The notes below the pieces were generated by a model. The model worked only from the letters and a program-made list of their open reading frames with translations, was not told where the DNA came from and did not search any database. This document shows, piece after piece, positions 19,504-29,032 of a DNA stretch of 64,000 nucleotides. The stretch is from Ruegeria aquimaris (GTDB lineage: Bacteria; Pseudomonadota; Alphaproteobacteria; Rhodobacterales; Rhodobacteraceae). The translations under genes were made by a program, and so were the position numbers. The stretch lies in contig NZ_JAOWLB010000008.1 of assembly GCF_025751555.1 (NCBI RefSeq), forward strand, positions 62,001 to 126,000, given 5' to 3'. Numbering within the stretch: position 1 is the first letter of the stretch; every line of letters starts with the position of its first letter.

Positions 19504-19841
19504 AATAATCCTTTCGCACCGCACCCCTAATGGCACGGCGTCACGAGCGGGTCCGCGGAGCCTCGGATCCGGCAGCCTCATGCCCCGGACCGGTCCAGCG
19601 GTTTGCCCCATGCGTGAATGTGGGAACGGTTGCGCCTGTCCTGTCGAGGCCCTTGCTTGCTCGGGCCGGCGGGTTGCCCCCGCACGTCTTTTTCATCTGC
19701 TCACGCGGCAGAGGACATTGGCGTTGGCGCTCATGTGGCGGCTTGGAGGGGAAAAGTCAACTGCCCGGTGGCAATCGCGGCTGGCCCTGTGGCGCAACAG
19801 CATGTAAACCCGATTCCCGAATACCGTGACAGGATACGCCC
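19504..19841. other. 338-bp region without a recognisable gene
   Basis: Divergent promoter region between the RhlE-type helicase (minus) and the Fur/Mur regulator (plus). Short open frames here have no RBS and a composition like random high-GC sequence. A long 5' leader for the helicase is possible, as for cold-induced helicases, but I find no convincing stem-loop. A CAGGA sequence at about 19830 is the likely ribosome-binding site of the regulator. Confidence 0.5.
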
Positions 19842-20255
19842 ATGTCCAAACCGATCATCTCCCGTTGCGAGGCCAAGGGCCTGCGCATGACCGGCCAGCG
19901 CCGGACCATCGCGCAGGTGCTGGAGGAGAGCGAGGACCATCCGGATGTGGAGGAACTCTATGCCCGCGCCTCCAGGATGGATGCGGGCATCTCGATCGCG
20001 ACGGTCTATCGCACGGTCAAACTGTTCGAGGAGGCGGGCATTCTCGACCGGCTGGAATTCGGCGACGGGCGGGCGCGCTACGAGGATGCCGAGCGCGACC
20101 ATCACGACCACCTGATCGACCTGAACTCGGGCGAGGTGATCGAGTTCTGCGATCCCGAGATCGAGGCCCTGCAGGAACGCATCGCGGCCAAGCTGGGATA
20201 CCGGCTCAAGGGGCACAAGCTGGAGCTCTACGGCGTGCCGCTGCGCAAGGGATAA
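19842..20255 (+). CDS. Fur-family regulator (Fur/Mur type)
   Basis: Metal-responsive repressor of 137 aa. The N-terminal winged helix (GLRMTGQRRTIAQVLEES, ISIATVYRTVKLFEEAGIL) is followed by the metal-binding dimerisation domain with DHHDHLIDLNSGEVIEF (about 86-102) and HKLELYGVP. It lacks the CxxC pairs of E. coli Fur, as do alphaproteobacterial Fur/Mur proteins that respond to manganese and iron. It is not Irr-like in its heme-binding region. Whether iron or manganese is the main signal cannot be seen. It stands alone, followed by a hairpin repeat. Confidence 0.87.
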   Translation: MSKPIISRCEAKGLRMTGQRRTIAQVLEESEDHPDVEELYARASRMDAGISIATVYRTVKLFEEAGILDRLEFGDGRARYEDAERDHHDHLIDLNSGEVIEFCDPEIEALQERIAAKLGYRLKGHKLELYGVPLRKG

Positions 20256-20330
20256 GGGGCAGGGGGCGCTGCCCCCGTCGCCCGTGCCGGGCGACTCCCC
20301 CGGAGTATTTCGAACCAGAAAGAAGCAGCG
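20256..20330 (+). repeat. modular 3' hairpin element, copy 5
   Basis: Hairpin 1 (GGGGGC-GCT-GCCCCC) is at 20262-20276; hairpin 2 (GTCGCCCG-TGC-CGGGCGAC, 8 bp) at 20277-20295; the tail CCCCCGGAGTATTTC with CCAGAAAGAAG follows. It lies between convergent fur/mur and the secreted-protein gene; the tail points at the latter's stop codon, 26 nt away. Confidence 0.85.
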
Positions 20331-20355
20331 GCCGGTCCCGGCGGGGGCGTCTGGC

Positions 20356-20682
20356 TCAGTTCTCGCGTTTTGCCTTGACCTGCCGCATGGCGCCGCCGGT
20401 GCCGGTGACCCGCAGGCTGTCGCCATTGTCCAGCAATTCCACATCGGCCTTGCTGAGCTTGCCTTTCCAGCCATGCTTGCTGCGTTCCAGCGCGGTGGTT
20501 TCCGGCGCGTTGCTGAGCCGGTCCCAGACCAGTTCGGTGCAATCGCCGTTGACGGCGAAGTCGCCATAGATGCCATGTTCGCTGAAGCTGTACTGGCCAT
20601 CCGCCCAGGCGCAGGCGTCGGCGGCAAGTACGGGTGTGGAAAGACCAAGGCAGAGGGCGGAAAGCGTAAACAGACGTGTCAT
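20356..20682 (-). CDS. secreted hypothetical protein (108 aa)
   Basis: No function recognised. The start ATG at 20682 gives a clear signal peptide (MTRLFTLSALCLGLSTPVLA, cleavage about after residue 20), followed by a small mature domain with two cysteines (ACAWADGQYSFSEHG; NGDCTEL) that could form a disulfide in the periplasm. The pattern (Cys, GQYSFSEHGIYGDF, WDRLSNAPETTAL) suggests a small beta-rich domain. It is divergent from the ACT-domain gene. Confidence 0.75.
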   Translation of the reverse strand: MTRLFTLSALCLGLSTPVLAADACAWADGQYSFSEHGIYGDFAVNGDCTELVWDRLSNAPETTALERSKHGWKGKLSKADVELLDNGDSLRVTGTGGAMRQVKAKREN

Positions 20683-20840
20683 GGGGATACACCGTTGGTT
20701 GAGAATGAAGCGGTCCATTTTACAGTGTAGTGCAGGGGCGCTTGATCTCAAACCATTCCTGCACAGGTACCTTGCGGCTCGACAACTTTCGATCCTGGCG
20801 ATCCCGGCCTAGTATTGCTGGTGCCAAGGGAGAACATGAA

Positions 20841-21245
20841 ATGAGCGGAGAAACCGACCTCGACATCCTGTTGCAGAGCCTGTCGGCCCGGCTGGCGGAG
20901 GGGGTCTATGTTTTTGTCACGCTGGAGGACGGTGCGGTGCCTGCCGGGCTGCACCCCCGGATGATGTTTCGCGAGACCGAGGGCACAACGCTGATCCTTC
21001 TCAAGTCCGAGGCCGAGGCGCAGGGGCTGGCGTTTGAATTTCCCTGCCGGATGATCACGCTGGAGGTGCATTCCTCGCTGGCGGCGGTGGGGTTCATCGC
21101 GCGGATCGCCAGTGCGCTTGCACGTCATGGCATGGGGGTGAACCCGGTGTCGGGGTTCTATCACGATCACCTGTTCGTGCCCGAGGAACGCGCGGCGGAC
21201 GCGATGCGCATCCTCTCGGACATCGCGCGCGGCGCGGGGGATTAG
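20841..21245 (+). CDS. ACT-domain-containing protein (134 aa)
   Basis: Small cytosolic protein of a conserved but uncharacterised ACT-domain family. The start ATG at 20841 is set by an AAGGGAG ribosome-binding sequence 10 nt upstream. The second half (CRMITLEVHSSLAAVGFIARIASALARHGMGVNPVSGFYHDHLFVPEE) matches an ACT beta-alpha-beta unit, which usually binds amino acids. The first half (YVFVTLEDGAVPAGLHPRMMFRETEGTTLIL) looks like a second, degenerate unit. The ligand is unknown. Confidence 0.75.
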   Translation: MSGETDLDILLQSLSARLAEGVYVFVTLEDGAVPAGLHPRMMFRETEGTTLILLKSEAEAQGLAFEFPCRMITLEVHSSLAAVGFIARIASALARHGMGVNPVSGFYHDHLFVPEERAADAMRILSDIARGAGD

Positions 21246-21384
21246 CGGCACGGCATCACGGGACGCGATGGGGCGGTTCACGTCTTTTCATCGACGCTGA
21301 GGGATTTGCCCTTGCGGCAGCGGCGCGCTTGCGCTTTGGCTGCCGGACAACCCGGCCCTCGGGGCCCTGTCGAGGCGTGCGCCC

Positions 21385-22296
21385 ATGAACAATGTCAACG
21401 GTATCCTTCTGGTCGTCGCAGCGATGGCGGCGTTTTCGATCGAGGACATGTTCATCAAGCAACTGTCCGCCACGGTGCCCATCGGTCAGATCCTGCTGGT
21501 GCTGGGCGTGTTCTGCGGCGCCACCTTCCTGATCATGGCGGTGGCGACGCGGAAAAGGGTGTTCAGCCGGGCGGCCTGGTCGCCGCTGTTGCTGATCCGC
21601 GCCGCGACCGAGGCGGTGAGCGCGCTGACCTTTGCCACCGCGCTGTCGCTTGTCGATCTTTCCACCGTGGCGGCGGTGTTCCAGGCGATGCCGCTGGTGG
21701 TGACGATGGGGGCGGCGCTGTTCCTGGGCGAGCAGGTGGGCTGGCGCCGGTGGAGCGCCATCACCGTTGGTTTCATTGGCGTTCTGATGATCATCCGCCC
21801 CGGCATGGCCGGGTTCCAGCCCGCGCAGCTGCTTGTATTGGCCTCGGTCGTCAGCGTGGCGGCGCGCGACCTGATCACCCGGCGGATCGACGCGCATGTG
21901 GCCTCGGCCGTGGTGTCGTTCCAGGCCTATCTGGCGCTGATCCTTGGGGGCGCGGGAATACTGGTGCTGTCGGGGACCGCGCCGGTGCCGGTGGCGCCCG
22001 GGCACTGGCTTCCCTATGCCGGTGCGATCCTGTTCGGGGTTCTGGGCTATTATGGCATCGTCACCGCGATGCGGGTCGGCGAGGCCTCGGTGGTGACGCC
22101 GTTCCGGTATTCGCGGTTGCTGTTCTCGATCCTTGCCGGGATGCTGGTGTTCGGCGAGCGGCCCGACCTGCTGACACTTGCGGGGTCCGCGCTGATCATC
22201 GGGTCGGGGCTCTATACGTTCCTGCGCGAGCGGCGTCTGGCGCGCGAGATGGCCCGGGCCCGCATTCCGGCGCGGCACGGTGCCGCTGTGGCGTGA
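21385..22296 (+). CDS. EamA/DMT-family transporter
   Basis: A 303-aa inner-membrane carrier with ten predicted helices in two EamA repeats. Family segments are FSIEDMFIKQL in helix 1, AVFQAMPLVVTMGAALFLGEQVGW closing repeat 1, and VVTPFRYSRLLFSILAGMLVFGERPD in repeat 2. The C-terminal tail is basic (RERRLAREMARARIPAR). The substrate is unknown; DMT members include riboflavin, S-adenosylmethionine and amino-acid carriers. It is not closely similar to the EamA gene at 16470 beyond the fold. Confidence 0.85.
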   Translation: MNNVNGILLVVAAMAAFSIEDMFIKQLSATVPIGQILLVLGVFCGATFLIMAVATRKRVFSRAAWSPLLLIRAATEAVSALTFATALSLVDLSTVAAVFQAMPLVVTMGAALFLGEQVGWRRWSAITVGFIGVLMIIRPGMAGFQPAQLLVLASVVSVAARDLITRRIDAHVASAVVSFQAYLALILGGAGILVLSGTAPVPVAPGHWLPYAGAILFGVLGYYGIVTAMRVGEASVVTPFRYSRLLFSILAGMLVFGERPDLLTLAGSALIIGSGLYTFLRERRLAREMARARIPARHGAAVA

Positions 22297-22328
22297 ACCA
22301 GCGCGGCCTGTTGGCGCAAACAGTGAAA

Positions 22329-22371
22329 TGTTAGCCCTAACCAGCGGTTTTTCTGCGTGTTAGCGGTAACG
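22329..22371 (+). promoter_or_regulatory. two palindromic operator candidates upstream of eno
   Basis: TGTTAGCCCTAACC at 22329-22342 and TGTTAGCGGTAACG at 22358-22371 are two near-palindromes of the same form (TGTTAGCnnTAAC), 29 bp apart. They sit 72-114 bp upstream of the eno start. LacI-family central-carbon regulators of alphaproteobacteria (CceR, PckR) use TTAGCG/CGCTAA-like palindromes, so control of enolase by such a protein is a reasonable inference. Confidence 0.55.
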
Positions 22372-22403
22372 AACGTGGTTTACTTTCACAATGCGGCTGC
22401 TAA

Positions 22404-23720
<1,317 letters not shown>

Positions 23721-23728
23721 TCGGGCGC

Positions 23729-23842
23729 GGGCAGAAAATCCGAGATTTTCTGGGGACATTTTTTCACGAAAAAATGCGGGGGCGCTGCCCCCGCCGCCCT
23801 TTGGGCGGCTCCCCCGGAGTATTTCTGACCAGAAAGAAGACT
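23729..23842 (+). repeat. modular 3' hairpin element, copy 6 (longest form)
   Basis: Four hairpins in a row: CAGAAAATC-CGA-GATTTTCTG (23732-23752), CATTTTTTC-AC-GAAAAAATG (23757-23776), GGGGGC-GCT-GCCCCC (23778-23792) and GCCGCCC-TTT-GGGCGGC (23793-23809). The conserved tail CCCCCGGAGTATTTC with CCAGAAAGAAG follows. It fills the gap between convergent eno and the DUF1330 gene. Confidence 0.88.
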
Positions 23843-23860
23843 GTGTTCTGGGCGGGCGGG

Positions 23861-24148
23861 TTACACGCCTTCGACGATGATCAGGTCGGTCTCTGCCGCA
23901 GCCTCGCGCACCCGGCGCGCGGTGGTGTAGGCATCCGAGTCGTAGAAGGCGCGGGCCTGGTCAAGGCTGTCGAACTCGACCATGACACAGGTTCCGGTCG
24001 CGGCGCCTTCGCGGTGGTCGATATTCGGGTTGCGCACCAGAACGCGGCCGCCGAATTCCTTGATCGCGGGTCCCGACATGGATTTGAACTGTTCGAATTT
24101 CGCGGTGTCGTGCACCCGGATATGGGCAATCAGATAAGCTTTCGGCAT
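23861..24148 (-). CDS. DUF1330 family protein (95 aa)
   Basis: Small cytosolic dimeric alpha/beta-barrel (ferredoxin-like) protein. Typical features are MPKAYLIAHIRVHDTAKFEQF at the N-terminus, GGRVLVRN, and VMVEFDSLDQARAFYDSDAY. Function in the family is not established. The start at 24148 gives the canonical N-terminus; a longer frame would run into the divergent HAD gene. Confidence 0.85.
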   Translation of the reverse strand: MPKAYLIAHIRVHDTAKFEQFKSMSGPAIKEFGGRVLVRNPNIDHREGAATGTCVMVEFDSLDQARAFYDSDAYTTARRVREAAAETDLIIVEGV

Positions 24149-24201
24149 TGAAATCCTCCCCTGTCTATGGCCCGATGATAGCAGGAAACGGGGGGCGTGG
24201 C

Positions 24202-24891
24202 ATGGTCGAGGCGCTGATTTTCGATGTGTTCGGGACATGTGTGGACTGGCGGTCCTCGGTGGCGCGCGAGGTGGCGACGGTCTTGCCTGAGGTCGATGCC
24301 GAGGCCTTTGCCAGAGCCTGGCGGGCCGAATACGACCCGGCGATGGCGCGTATCCGCGAGGGTGCGCGGGGCTACGTGCCGCTGGAAGATCTTCACTTGG
24401 AGAACCTGGACAGCGTGGCGCGGGTGTTTGGTGTCCGGGTGCCGGACCGGGACGCGCTGAATGCCGCCTGGGAACGGCTGGATCCCTGGCCGGATGTGAT
24501 CCGGGGTTTGAAGGCATTGAAGCGGCTTGCGATCATCGCGCCCTGTTCCAACGGATCGATCGCGCTGATGACCCGGCTGGCGCGCTATGGCGGCTTGCCG
24601 TGGGATTGCATCCTGGGCGCCGATATCGCGCGGGACTACAAGCCGCGGCCAGAGGTCTATCTGGCCAGTTGCGCGGCGCTCAGGCTGGCGCCGGATCGGG
24701 TGATGATGGTGGCCGCCCATAACGACGACCTGTTCGCGGCTCGGGCGGTCGGGCTGAAGACGGCGTTTGTGCCGCGCCCGACGGAACATGGGCCGGGCCA
24801 AAGCCGCGACCTGTGCGCCGAGAGCGACTGGGACATTGTCGCGGCGGATTTCAAGGACCTGTCGCGGCGGGTCGCGGCGCTGCAAGGTTAG
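24202..24891 (+). CDS. haloacid dehalogenase, type II
   Basis: HAD-superfamily hydrolase of 229 aa, similar to L-2-haloacid dehalogenases. Motif I is ALIFDVFGTCVDW with the nucleophile Asp8; motif II is IAPCSNGS; the Lys-containing motif III is ARDYKPRPEVYL; motif IV is VAAHNDDLFAARAVGLKTAFV. The usual type II pocket residues appear present, so it may dehalogenate 2-haloacids, but related proteins act on phosphates. The ATG at 24202 gives the standard N-terminus. Confidence 0.84.
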   Translation: MVEALIFDVFGTCVDWRSSVAREVATVLPEVDAEAFARAWRAEYDPAMARIREGARGYVPLEDLHLENLDSVARVFGVRVPDRDALNAAWERLDPWPDVIRGLKALKRLAIIAPCSNGSIALMTRLARYGGLPWDCILGADIARDYKPRPEVYLASCAALRLAPDRVMMVAAHNDDLFAARAVGLKTAFVPRPTEHGPGQSRDLCAESDWDIVAADFKDLSRRVAALQG

Positions 24892-24906
24892 GGGGATCCT
24901 GACGGA

Positions 24907-25356
24907 TCAAAGCAGCCGGGTCATCTGCACATGGGTTTCGCGCGGCTCGAACCGGGCGCGGCCATAGAGCCGCAGGGCGGTTTCGTTACCGCGCTCGACC
25001 TGCACGCGCAGCGCCTTGAGCCCGGCCCCGGCCAATGCCTTGGGCAGGGCGTCGAGCACATCCGAGGCGATGCCGCGGCGGCGGATGGCGGGGCGGAGCC
25101 AGATCTCGTCCACCGATCCGACCATGCCGCCGCATTCGACCGACCAGCCGAAGGTGATGATGACATAGCCCAGCGGCGCGCGCGCAGGGCCGATCAGGTA
25201 GGCGCAGCCATGCTGGATGCCCTCGAGCAGAGGCAGGATCGCGGCCCGGCGGGCCGCCTCGGTTGTCTCGATCCCGGTTTCGGCATGGAACCCGGCCACC
25301 ATGGCGGCGATCCGGTCCAGATCTTCGGGACGGGCAAGGTGCAATGCGGTGGTCAT
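24907..25356 (-). CDS. GNAT-family N-acetyltransferase
   Basis: A 149-aa acetyltransferase. The acetyl-CoA loop RRRGIASDVLDAL (about residues 93-105) follows VDEIWLRPAIR, and the end carries VERGNETALRLYGRARFEPRETHVQM. Its ATG overlaps the grpB stop by 4 nt (ATGA), so the two are translationally coupled. The substrate is unknown. Confidence 0.84.
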   Translation of the reverse strand: MTTALHLARPEDLDRIAAMVAGFHAETGIETTEAARRAAILPLLEGIQHGCAYLIGPARAPLGYVIITFGWSVECGGMVGSVDEIWLRPAIRRRGIASDVLDALPKALAGAGLKALRVQVERGNETALRLYGRARFEPRETHVQMTRLL

Positions 25357-25865
25357 GTGCGTTTCTCCAGCGCCCGGGTTTCGGTCTTGTCGATCCAATG
25401 CGCCTTGCAGCGGTCATAGCTGTCGCCACCGTCGGGATGCCGGGCGGCGCAGCGGGCGCGCACGGCCGTATAGGCAGCGCGCAGCGGGGCGTTGCGGGTC
25501 AGCGCATCGCGAAAGGCAAGCGCGCGGGCGATGGCCGGGGCAGCCTGGGGCAGGCAGCGGGCCATGATGAGCATCGCGCCGGTCTCGGGATCATCCAGGC
25601 GCAGGCGGCGGCCCTCGGACGGGCCGCGATCCCGCAACCGTTCATAACCGAGGTCGTGCAGCGTCGGGCCGGCGGCGTCGCAGGTTTCGGGATCGGCGAA
25701 GACCGCCAGCAGGTCCAGCACCGGTCGGGCTGGCAGGCCCGGCACGGCGGTGGAGCCGATATGGTGGATGGTGACAAGACCGCTCAGGCCCGCGCCGCGC
25801 CAGCGGGCCGCCTCGGCCTGGGCCTGGGCGGGCCAGTGGGGATCGGGCGCGGCGAGCAGGCTCAC
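25353..25865 (-). CDS. GrpB-family protein (UPF0157)
   Basis: A 170-aa protein of the GrpB family, whose fold resembles nucleotidyltransferases. Family landmarks are VTIHHIGSTAVPGLPARPVLDLL, GYERL and the late ARCAARHPDGGDSYDRCKAHWI. The start is GTG at 25865, supported by a 4-nt GTGA overlap with the preceding nucleoside hydrolase stop; longer frames lie inside that gene. Function unknown; it is the middle gene of a three-gene coupled operon. Confidence 0.84.
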   Translation of the reverse strand: MSLLAAPDPHWPAQAQAEAARWRGAGLSGLVTIHHIGSTAVPGLPARPVLDLLAVFADPETCDAAGPTLHDLGYERLRDRGPSEGRRLRLDDPETGAMLIMARCLPQAAPAIARALAFRDALTRNAPLRAAYTAVRARCAARHPDGGDSYDRCKAHWIDKTETRALEKRT

Positions 25866-26803
25866 AGCCGGGCCAGACGCTCTGTCAGCAGGTCGAAGAA
25901 GCCCTGGGCATCGATGACGCCGATGAAGAGCGCATTGGGCGCGCGGTCGGTGACCCGCCACCAGTCGGCGACGGTCATGCCGAGGGTCAGGTCCGAGGTG
26001 GTTTCGACCGTGACATTGATATGGCGGCCCGAGAAGAGATCGGGGCGCAGAATATAGGCGGTGACGCAGGGGTCGTGCAGGGGGGCGCCTTCGGAGCCGT
26101 ATTTCTCCTTGTCGAAGCGTTCGAAGAAATCGGTCATCTGGGCGACCGCGATGCCGACGGGGGTGTCGAGCGCACGAAAGGCATCGTTGCGCGCCTTGGT
26201 GACCAGCGCCTTGTGGGTGACATCAAGCGGCATCACCACTATGGGTGCACCGGATTTGAGCACGATATCAGCGGCTTCTGGGTCGACATAGATGTTGAAT
26301 TCGGCCGCGGGGGTGATGTTGCCCACCTCGAAATAGGCGCCGCCCATCAGCACGATTTCCTGCACGCGGGTGACGATGTCTGGGGCACGGGTGAAGGCGG
26401 TGGCGATATTGGTGAGCGGGCCCAGCGGGCAGAGCGTCACTGTGCCCGGCGCATGGGCGCGCAGGGTGTCGATGATGAAGTCGACGGCATGGGTGTCCTG
26501 GAGCGGCATCACCGGGTCGGGCAGGTCGGGGCCGTCGAGCCCGGTCTTGCCATGCACATGTTCGGCGGTGACCAGCTTGCGCGCGATGGGTGCGTCGCAA
26601 CCGGCGTAGACCGGCACGTCGGGCCGCCCGGCCAGTTCGCAGATGATGCGGGCATTTTTTGCGGTCAGCGGCAGCGGCACGTTGCCCGCCACGGCGGTGA
26701 TGCCCAGTACCTCGATCTCGTCGGGGCTGGCCAGTGCCAGCAGGATGGCGACCGCGTCGTCCTGGCCGGGATCGGTGTCAATGATGATGTTGCGGGGGGG
26801 CAT
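25862..26803 (-). CDS. inosine-uridine preferring nucleoside hydrolase
   Basis: Hydrolyses ribonucleosides to base and ribose (IunH/Rih family), 313 aa. The calcium-binding signature DTDPGQDDAVA (9-19) is at the N-terminus. VLGITAVAGNVPL, NARIICELAGRPDVPVYAG, LCPLGPLTNIA, EIVLMGGAY, AAEFNIYVDPEAA and the late HDPCVTAYIL follow. No signal peptide, so it is cytosolic. It heads an operon with grpB and a GNAT gene, each overlapping by 4 nt. Confidence 0.93.
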   Translation of the reverse strand: MPPRNIIIDTDPGQDDAVAILLALASPDEIEVLGITAVAGNVPLPLTAKNARIICELAGRPDVPVYAGCDAPIARKLVTAEHVHGKTGLDGPDLPDPVMPLQDTHAVDFIIDTLRAHAPGTVTLCPLGPLTNIATAFTRAPDIVTRVQEIVLMGGAYFEVGNITPAAEFNIYVDPEAADIVLKSGAPIVVMPLDVTHKALVTKARNDAFRALDTPVGIAVAQMTDFFERFDKEKYGSEGAPLHDPCVTAYILRPDLFSGRHINVTVETTSDLTLGMTVADWWRVTDRAPNALFIGVIDAQGFFDLLTERLARL

Positions 26804-26862
26804 GGGCGTCTCCGGTCATGTCGGGGTCAGTGGTGACAGGTGCGCAGGCGTCTGTCCAGAGG

Positions 26863-26929
26863 CAGGCAGGGGGGCGCTGCCCCCGCGCCTGGCGGCGCTC
26901 CCCCGGAGTATTTGCGGCGGAATGAAGGG
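26863..26929 (+). repeat. modular 3' hairpin element, copy 7
   Basis: Hairpin 1 (GGGGGC-GCT-GCCCCC) at 26870-26884, hairpin 2 (GCGCC-TGGC-GGCGC) at 26885-26898, tail CCCCCGGAGTATTTGCGGC with GGAATGAAGGG. The tail ends directly at the mazG stop codon. Unlike most copies it is between two codirectional (minus) genes. Confidence 0.85.
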
Positions 26930-27751
26930 TCAGGGGCGCGTTTTCTCCTGTGCCTTGACCTGGTTCCAGAGCGCGTCCATCTCTTCCAGCGTGCTGTCTT
27001 CGGGGGTCTTGCCCTTTGCGGCCAGATGCGCCTCGATCTGCGCGAAGCGGCGGGTGAACTTGGCATTGGTGCGGCGCAGGGCGGCTTCGGGCTCGACGCC
27101 GAGGTGGCGGCCGAGATTGACGAGGACAAAGAGCAGGTCGCCGAACTCGTCCTCGATCGCATCCGCATCGAGACTGTCGCGCGCCTCGACCAGTTCGCGG
27201 GTTTCTTCGGCGATCTTGTCGAGCACCGGGCCCACATCGCCCCAGTCGAAGCCCACGCGGGCGGCGCGTTTTTGCAGCTTGAAGGCGCGCAGGAGGGCGG
27301 GCAGGCCGAGGGCGACCCCGTCAAGCGCGCCTTGCTGCGCCTTTTCCGCCCGCTCGGCGGCCTTGATCGCCTCCCAATCGCGGGTCTGCTGCTCGGCGGA
27401 CTTGTCGCGGGTCTCGTCTCCGAACACATGCGGGTGGCGGTCGACCATCTTGTCGGACATGGTGCGCACTACGTCCTGAAAGGTGAAATGACCCGCCTCG
27501 GTCGCCATCTGGGCGTGAAACACCGACTGAAACAGCAGATCGCCCAATTCGCCCTTGAGTTCGTCCCAAGCGCCGCGCTCGATCGCGTCGGCGACTTCAT
27601 AGGCCTCTTCGATCGTGTAGGGGGCGATGGTGGCGAAGTCCTGTTCAATGTCCCAGGGGCAGCCGGTTTCCGGATCGCGCAGGCGGCGCATGATCTCCAG
27701 CAGGCGCTCGATTCCGGCTGTCTGGTCGTGGATCAGCGTGTCATCGGGCAT
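26930..27751 (-). CDS. mazG: nucleoside triphosphate pyrophosphohydrolase MazG
   Basis: All-alpha NTP pyrophosphatase that removes non-canonical or excess NTPs. The 273-aa protein has the usual two MazG units: residues 15-125 (LRDPETGCPWDIEQDFATI, YTIEEAYEVADAIE, ELGDLLFQSVFHAQMA) and 150-265 (RVGFDWGDVGPVLDKIAEETREL, EDEFGDLLFVLVNLGRHL, FTRRFAQIE). The acidic metal ligands EExxE are present in both units. The start at 27751 (MPDDTLIHDQ) is the conserved one; a very long upstream frame is antisense to the amidohydrolase gene. Confidence 0.95.
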   Translation of the reverse strand: MPDDTLIHDQTAGIERLLEIMRRLRDPETGCPWDIEQDFATIAPYTIEEAYEVADAIERGAWDELKGELGDLLFQSVFHAQMATEAGHFTFQDVVRTMSDKMVDRHPHVFGDETRDKSAEQQTRDWEAIKAAERAEKAQQGALDGVALGLPALLRAFKLQKRAARVGFDWGDVGPVLDKIAEETRELVEARDSLDADAIEDEFGDLLFVLVNLGRHLGVEPEAALRRTNAKFTRRFAQIEAHLAAKGKTPEDSTLEEMDALWNQVKAQEKTRP

Positions 27752-27817
27752 TGCGGCGGTCCTCGTTCCTGTGTCACATGCATCCATCCCGCAGCAAGGC
27801 GCCGGAGTCCAGACCTC

Positions 27818-28981
27818 ATGCCCGTCATCAACCGCATCGCCGATTTCGCAGCCGATATGGCCACGTGGCGCCAGCATCTTCACACCATCCCGGAGCTGGA
27901 GTTCGAATGCCATCAGACGGCGGCCTTTGTCGCCGAGCGGCTGCGCGAATTCGGGGTGGACGAGCTGCACGAGGGAATTGCCAAGACCGGCATCGTGGCG
28001 ATCATCAACGGGCAGGGCGATGGGCCGACCATCGGGCTGCGCGCGGATATGGACGCGCTGCCGATCCCCGAGGAGACGGGGGTACCCTATGCCTCCACCA
28101 ACCCGGGCAAGATGCATGCCTGCGGCCATGACGGGCATACCACCATGTTGTTGGGAGCGGCGCGCTATCTGGCCGAGACGCGGAAATTCAGCGGCCGGGT
28201 GGCGCTGATCTTTCAACCGGCCGAGGAAGAGGGTGGCGGCGCCAATGTGATGGTGCGAGAAGGCATCCTCGAGCGGTTCGATATCGGCGAGGTCTATGCG
28301 CTGCACAATGCGCCGGGCCATGCCGAAGGGTCGTTCTATACCACGCCTGGGCCGCTGATGGCGGCGGTGGATTCGTTCGAGATCCACATTCAGGGGCGCG
28401 GCGGCCATGGCGCCATGCCGCATGAAACGATCGACCCGGTGATGGCGGCCTGTGGTATCGCGCAGGCGATCCAGACCATCGTCAGCCGCAACCATTACGC
28501 GCTGGACGATCTGGTTGTGTCGGTCACCCAGATCCATACTGGCACGGTGAACAACGTCATTCCCGACACCGCCTATCTGAACGGTACGGTGCGGACCTTT
28601 GATCCGGCGGTGCAGCAGATGGTGATGCGCCGCATGAAGGAGATCGTGGCGGGGCAGGCGGCCTCTTATGGGGTGATGGCGGAGCTGGATTACCAGGTGG
28701 GTTATCCCGCCACCATCAACGATGCCGCCAAGACCGCGTTTGCCGCCGAGGTGGCGCGCGAGGTGTCGGGTGCGGCCAATGTGGTGGCAGATGGCGGGCG
28801 CGAGATGGGGGCCGAGGATTTCAGCTATATGCTCGAAAAACGGCCCGGATCCTATCTGTTCATCGGCCAGGGCGAGGGTGCCGGGCTGCACCATCCGAAA
28901 TACAATTTCAACGACGAGATCGCGCCGGTGGGGGCGTCCTTTTTTGCGAGGATCGTGGAGAAGGCACAGCCGGTGGCTTGA
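27818..28981 (+). CDS. M20D-family amidohydrolase
   Basis: Zinc-dependent aminoacylase or hippurate-hydrolase-like enzyme of 387 aa. Motifs: RADMDALPI, HACGHDGHTTMLLGAA (metal His/Asp), FQPAEEEGGGANVM (catalytic Glu), HNAPG, the dimerisation insert GRGGHGAMPHETIDP, and GAEDFSYMLEKRPGSYLFIG. It has no signal peptide and likely acts on N-acyl amino acids in the cytosol. It is divergent from mazG and 51 nt upstream of a ureohydrolase gene on the same strand, which suggests a shared nitrogen-catabolic role. Confidence 0.92.
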   Translation: MPVINRIADFAADMATWRQHLHTIPELEFECHQTAAFVAERLREFGVDELHEGIAKTGIVAIINGQGDGPTIGLRADMDALPIPEETGVPYASTNPGKMHACGHDGHTTMLLGAARYLAETRKFSGRVALIFQPAEEEGGGANVMVREGILERFDIGEVYALHNAPGHAEGSFYTTPGPLMAAVDSFEIHIQGRGGHGAMPHETIDPVMAACGIAQAIQTIVSRNHYALDDLVVSVTQIHTGTVNNVIPDTAYLNGTVRTFDPAVQQMVMRRMKEIVAGQAASYGVMAELDYQVGYPATINDAAKTAFAAEVAREVSGAANVVADGGREMGAEDFSYMLEKRPGSYLFIGQGEGAGLHHPKYNFNDEIAPVGASFFARIVEKAQPVA

Positions 28982-29032
28982 CGTTGACGCGCGTCGCCAA
29001 CCCGCCGGGAACCCAAGGAGGAGCAAGAAAAA

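Noticed and set aside
19530-19829. A 99-aa frame in the gap before fur/mur
   Set aside because: Arg/Pro/Cys-rich translation without RBS; looks like non-coding high-GC sequence.
26930-29026. A single 698-aa open frame covering mazG and the region beyond it
   Set aside because: Only the last 273 codons match MazG; the rest is antisense to the M20 amidohydrolase, a full-length family member with its motifs. High-GC DNA gives long antisense frames.
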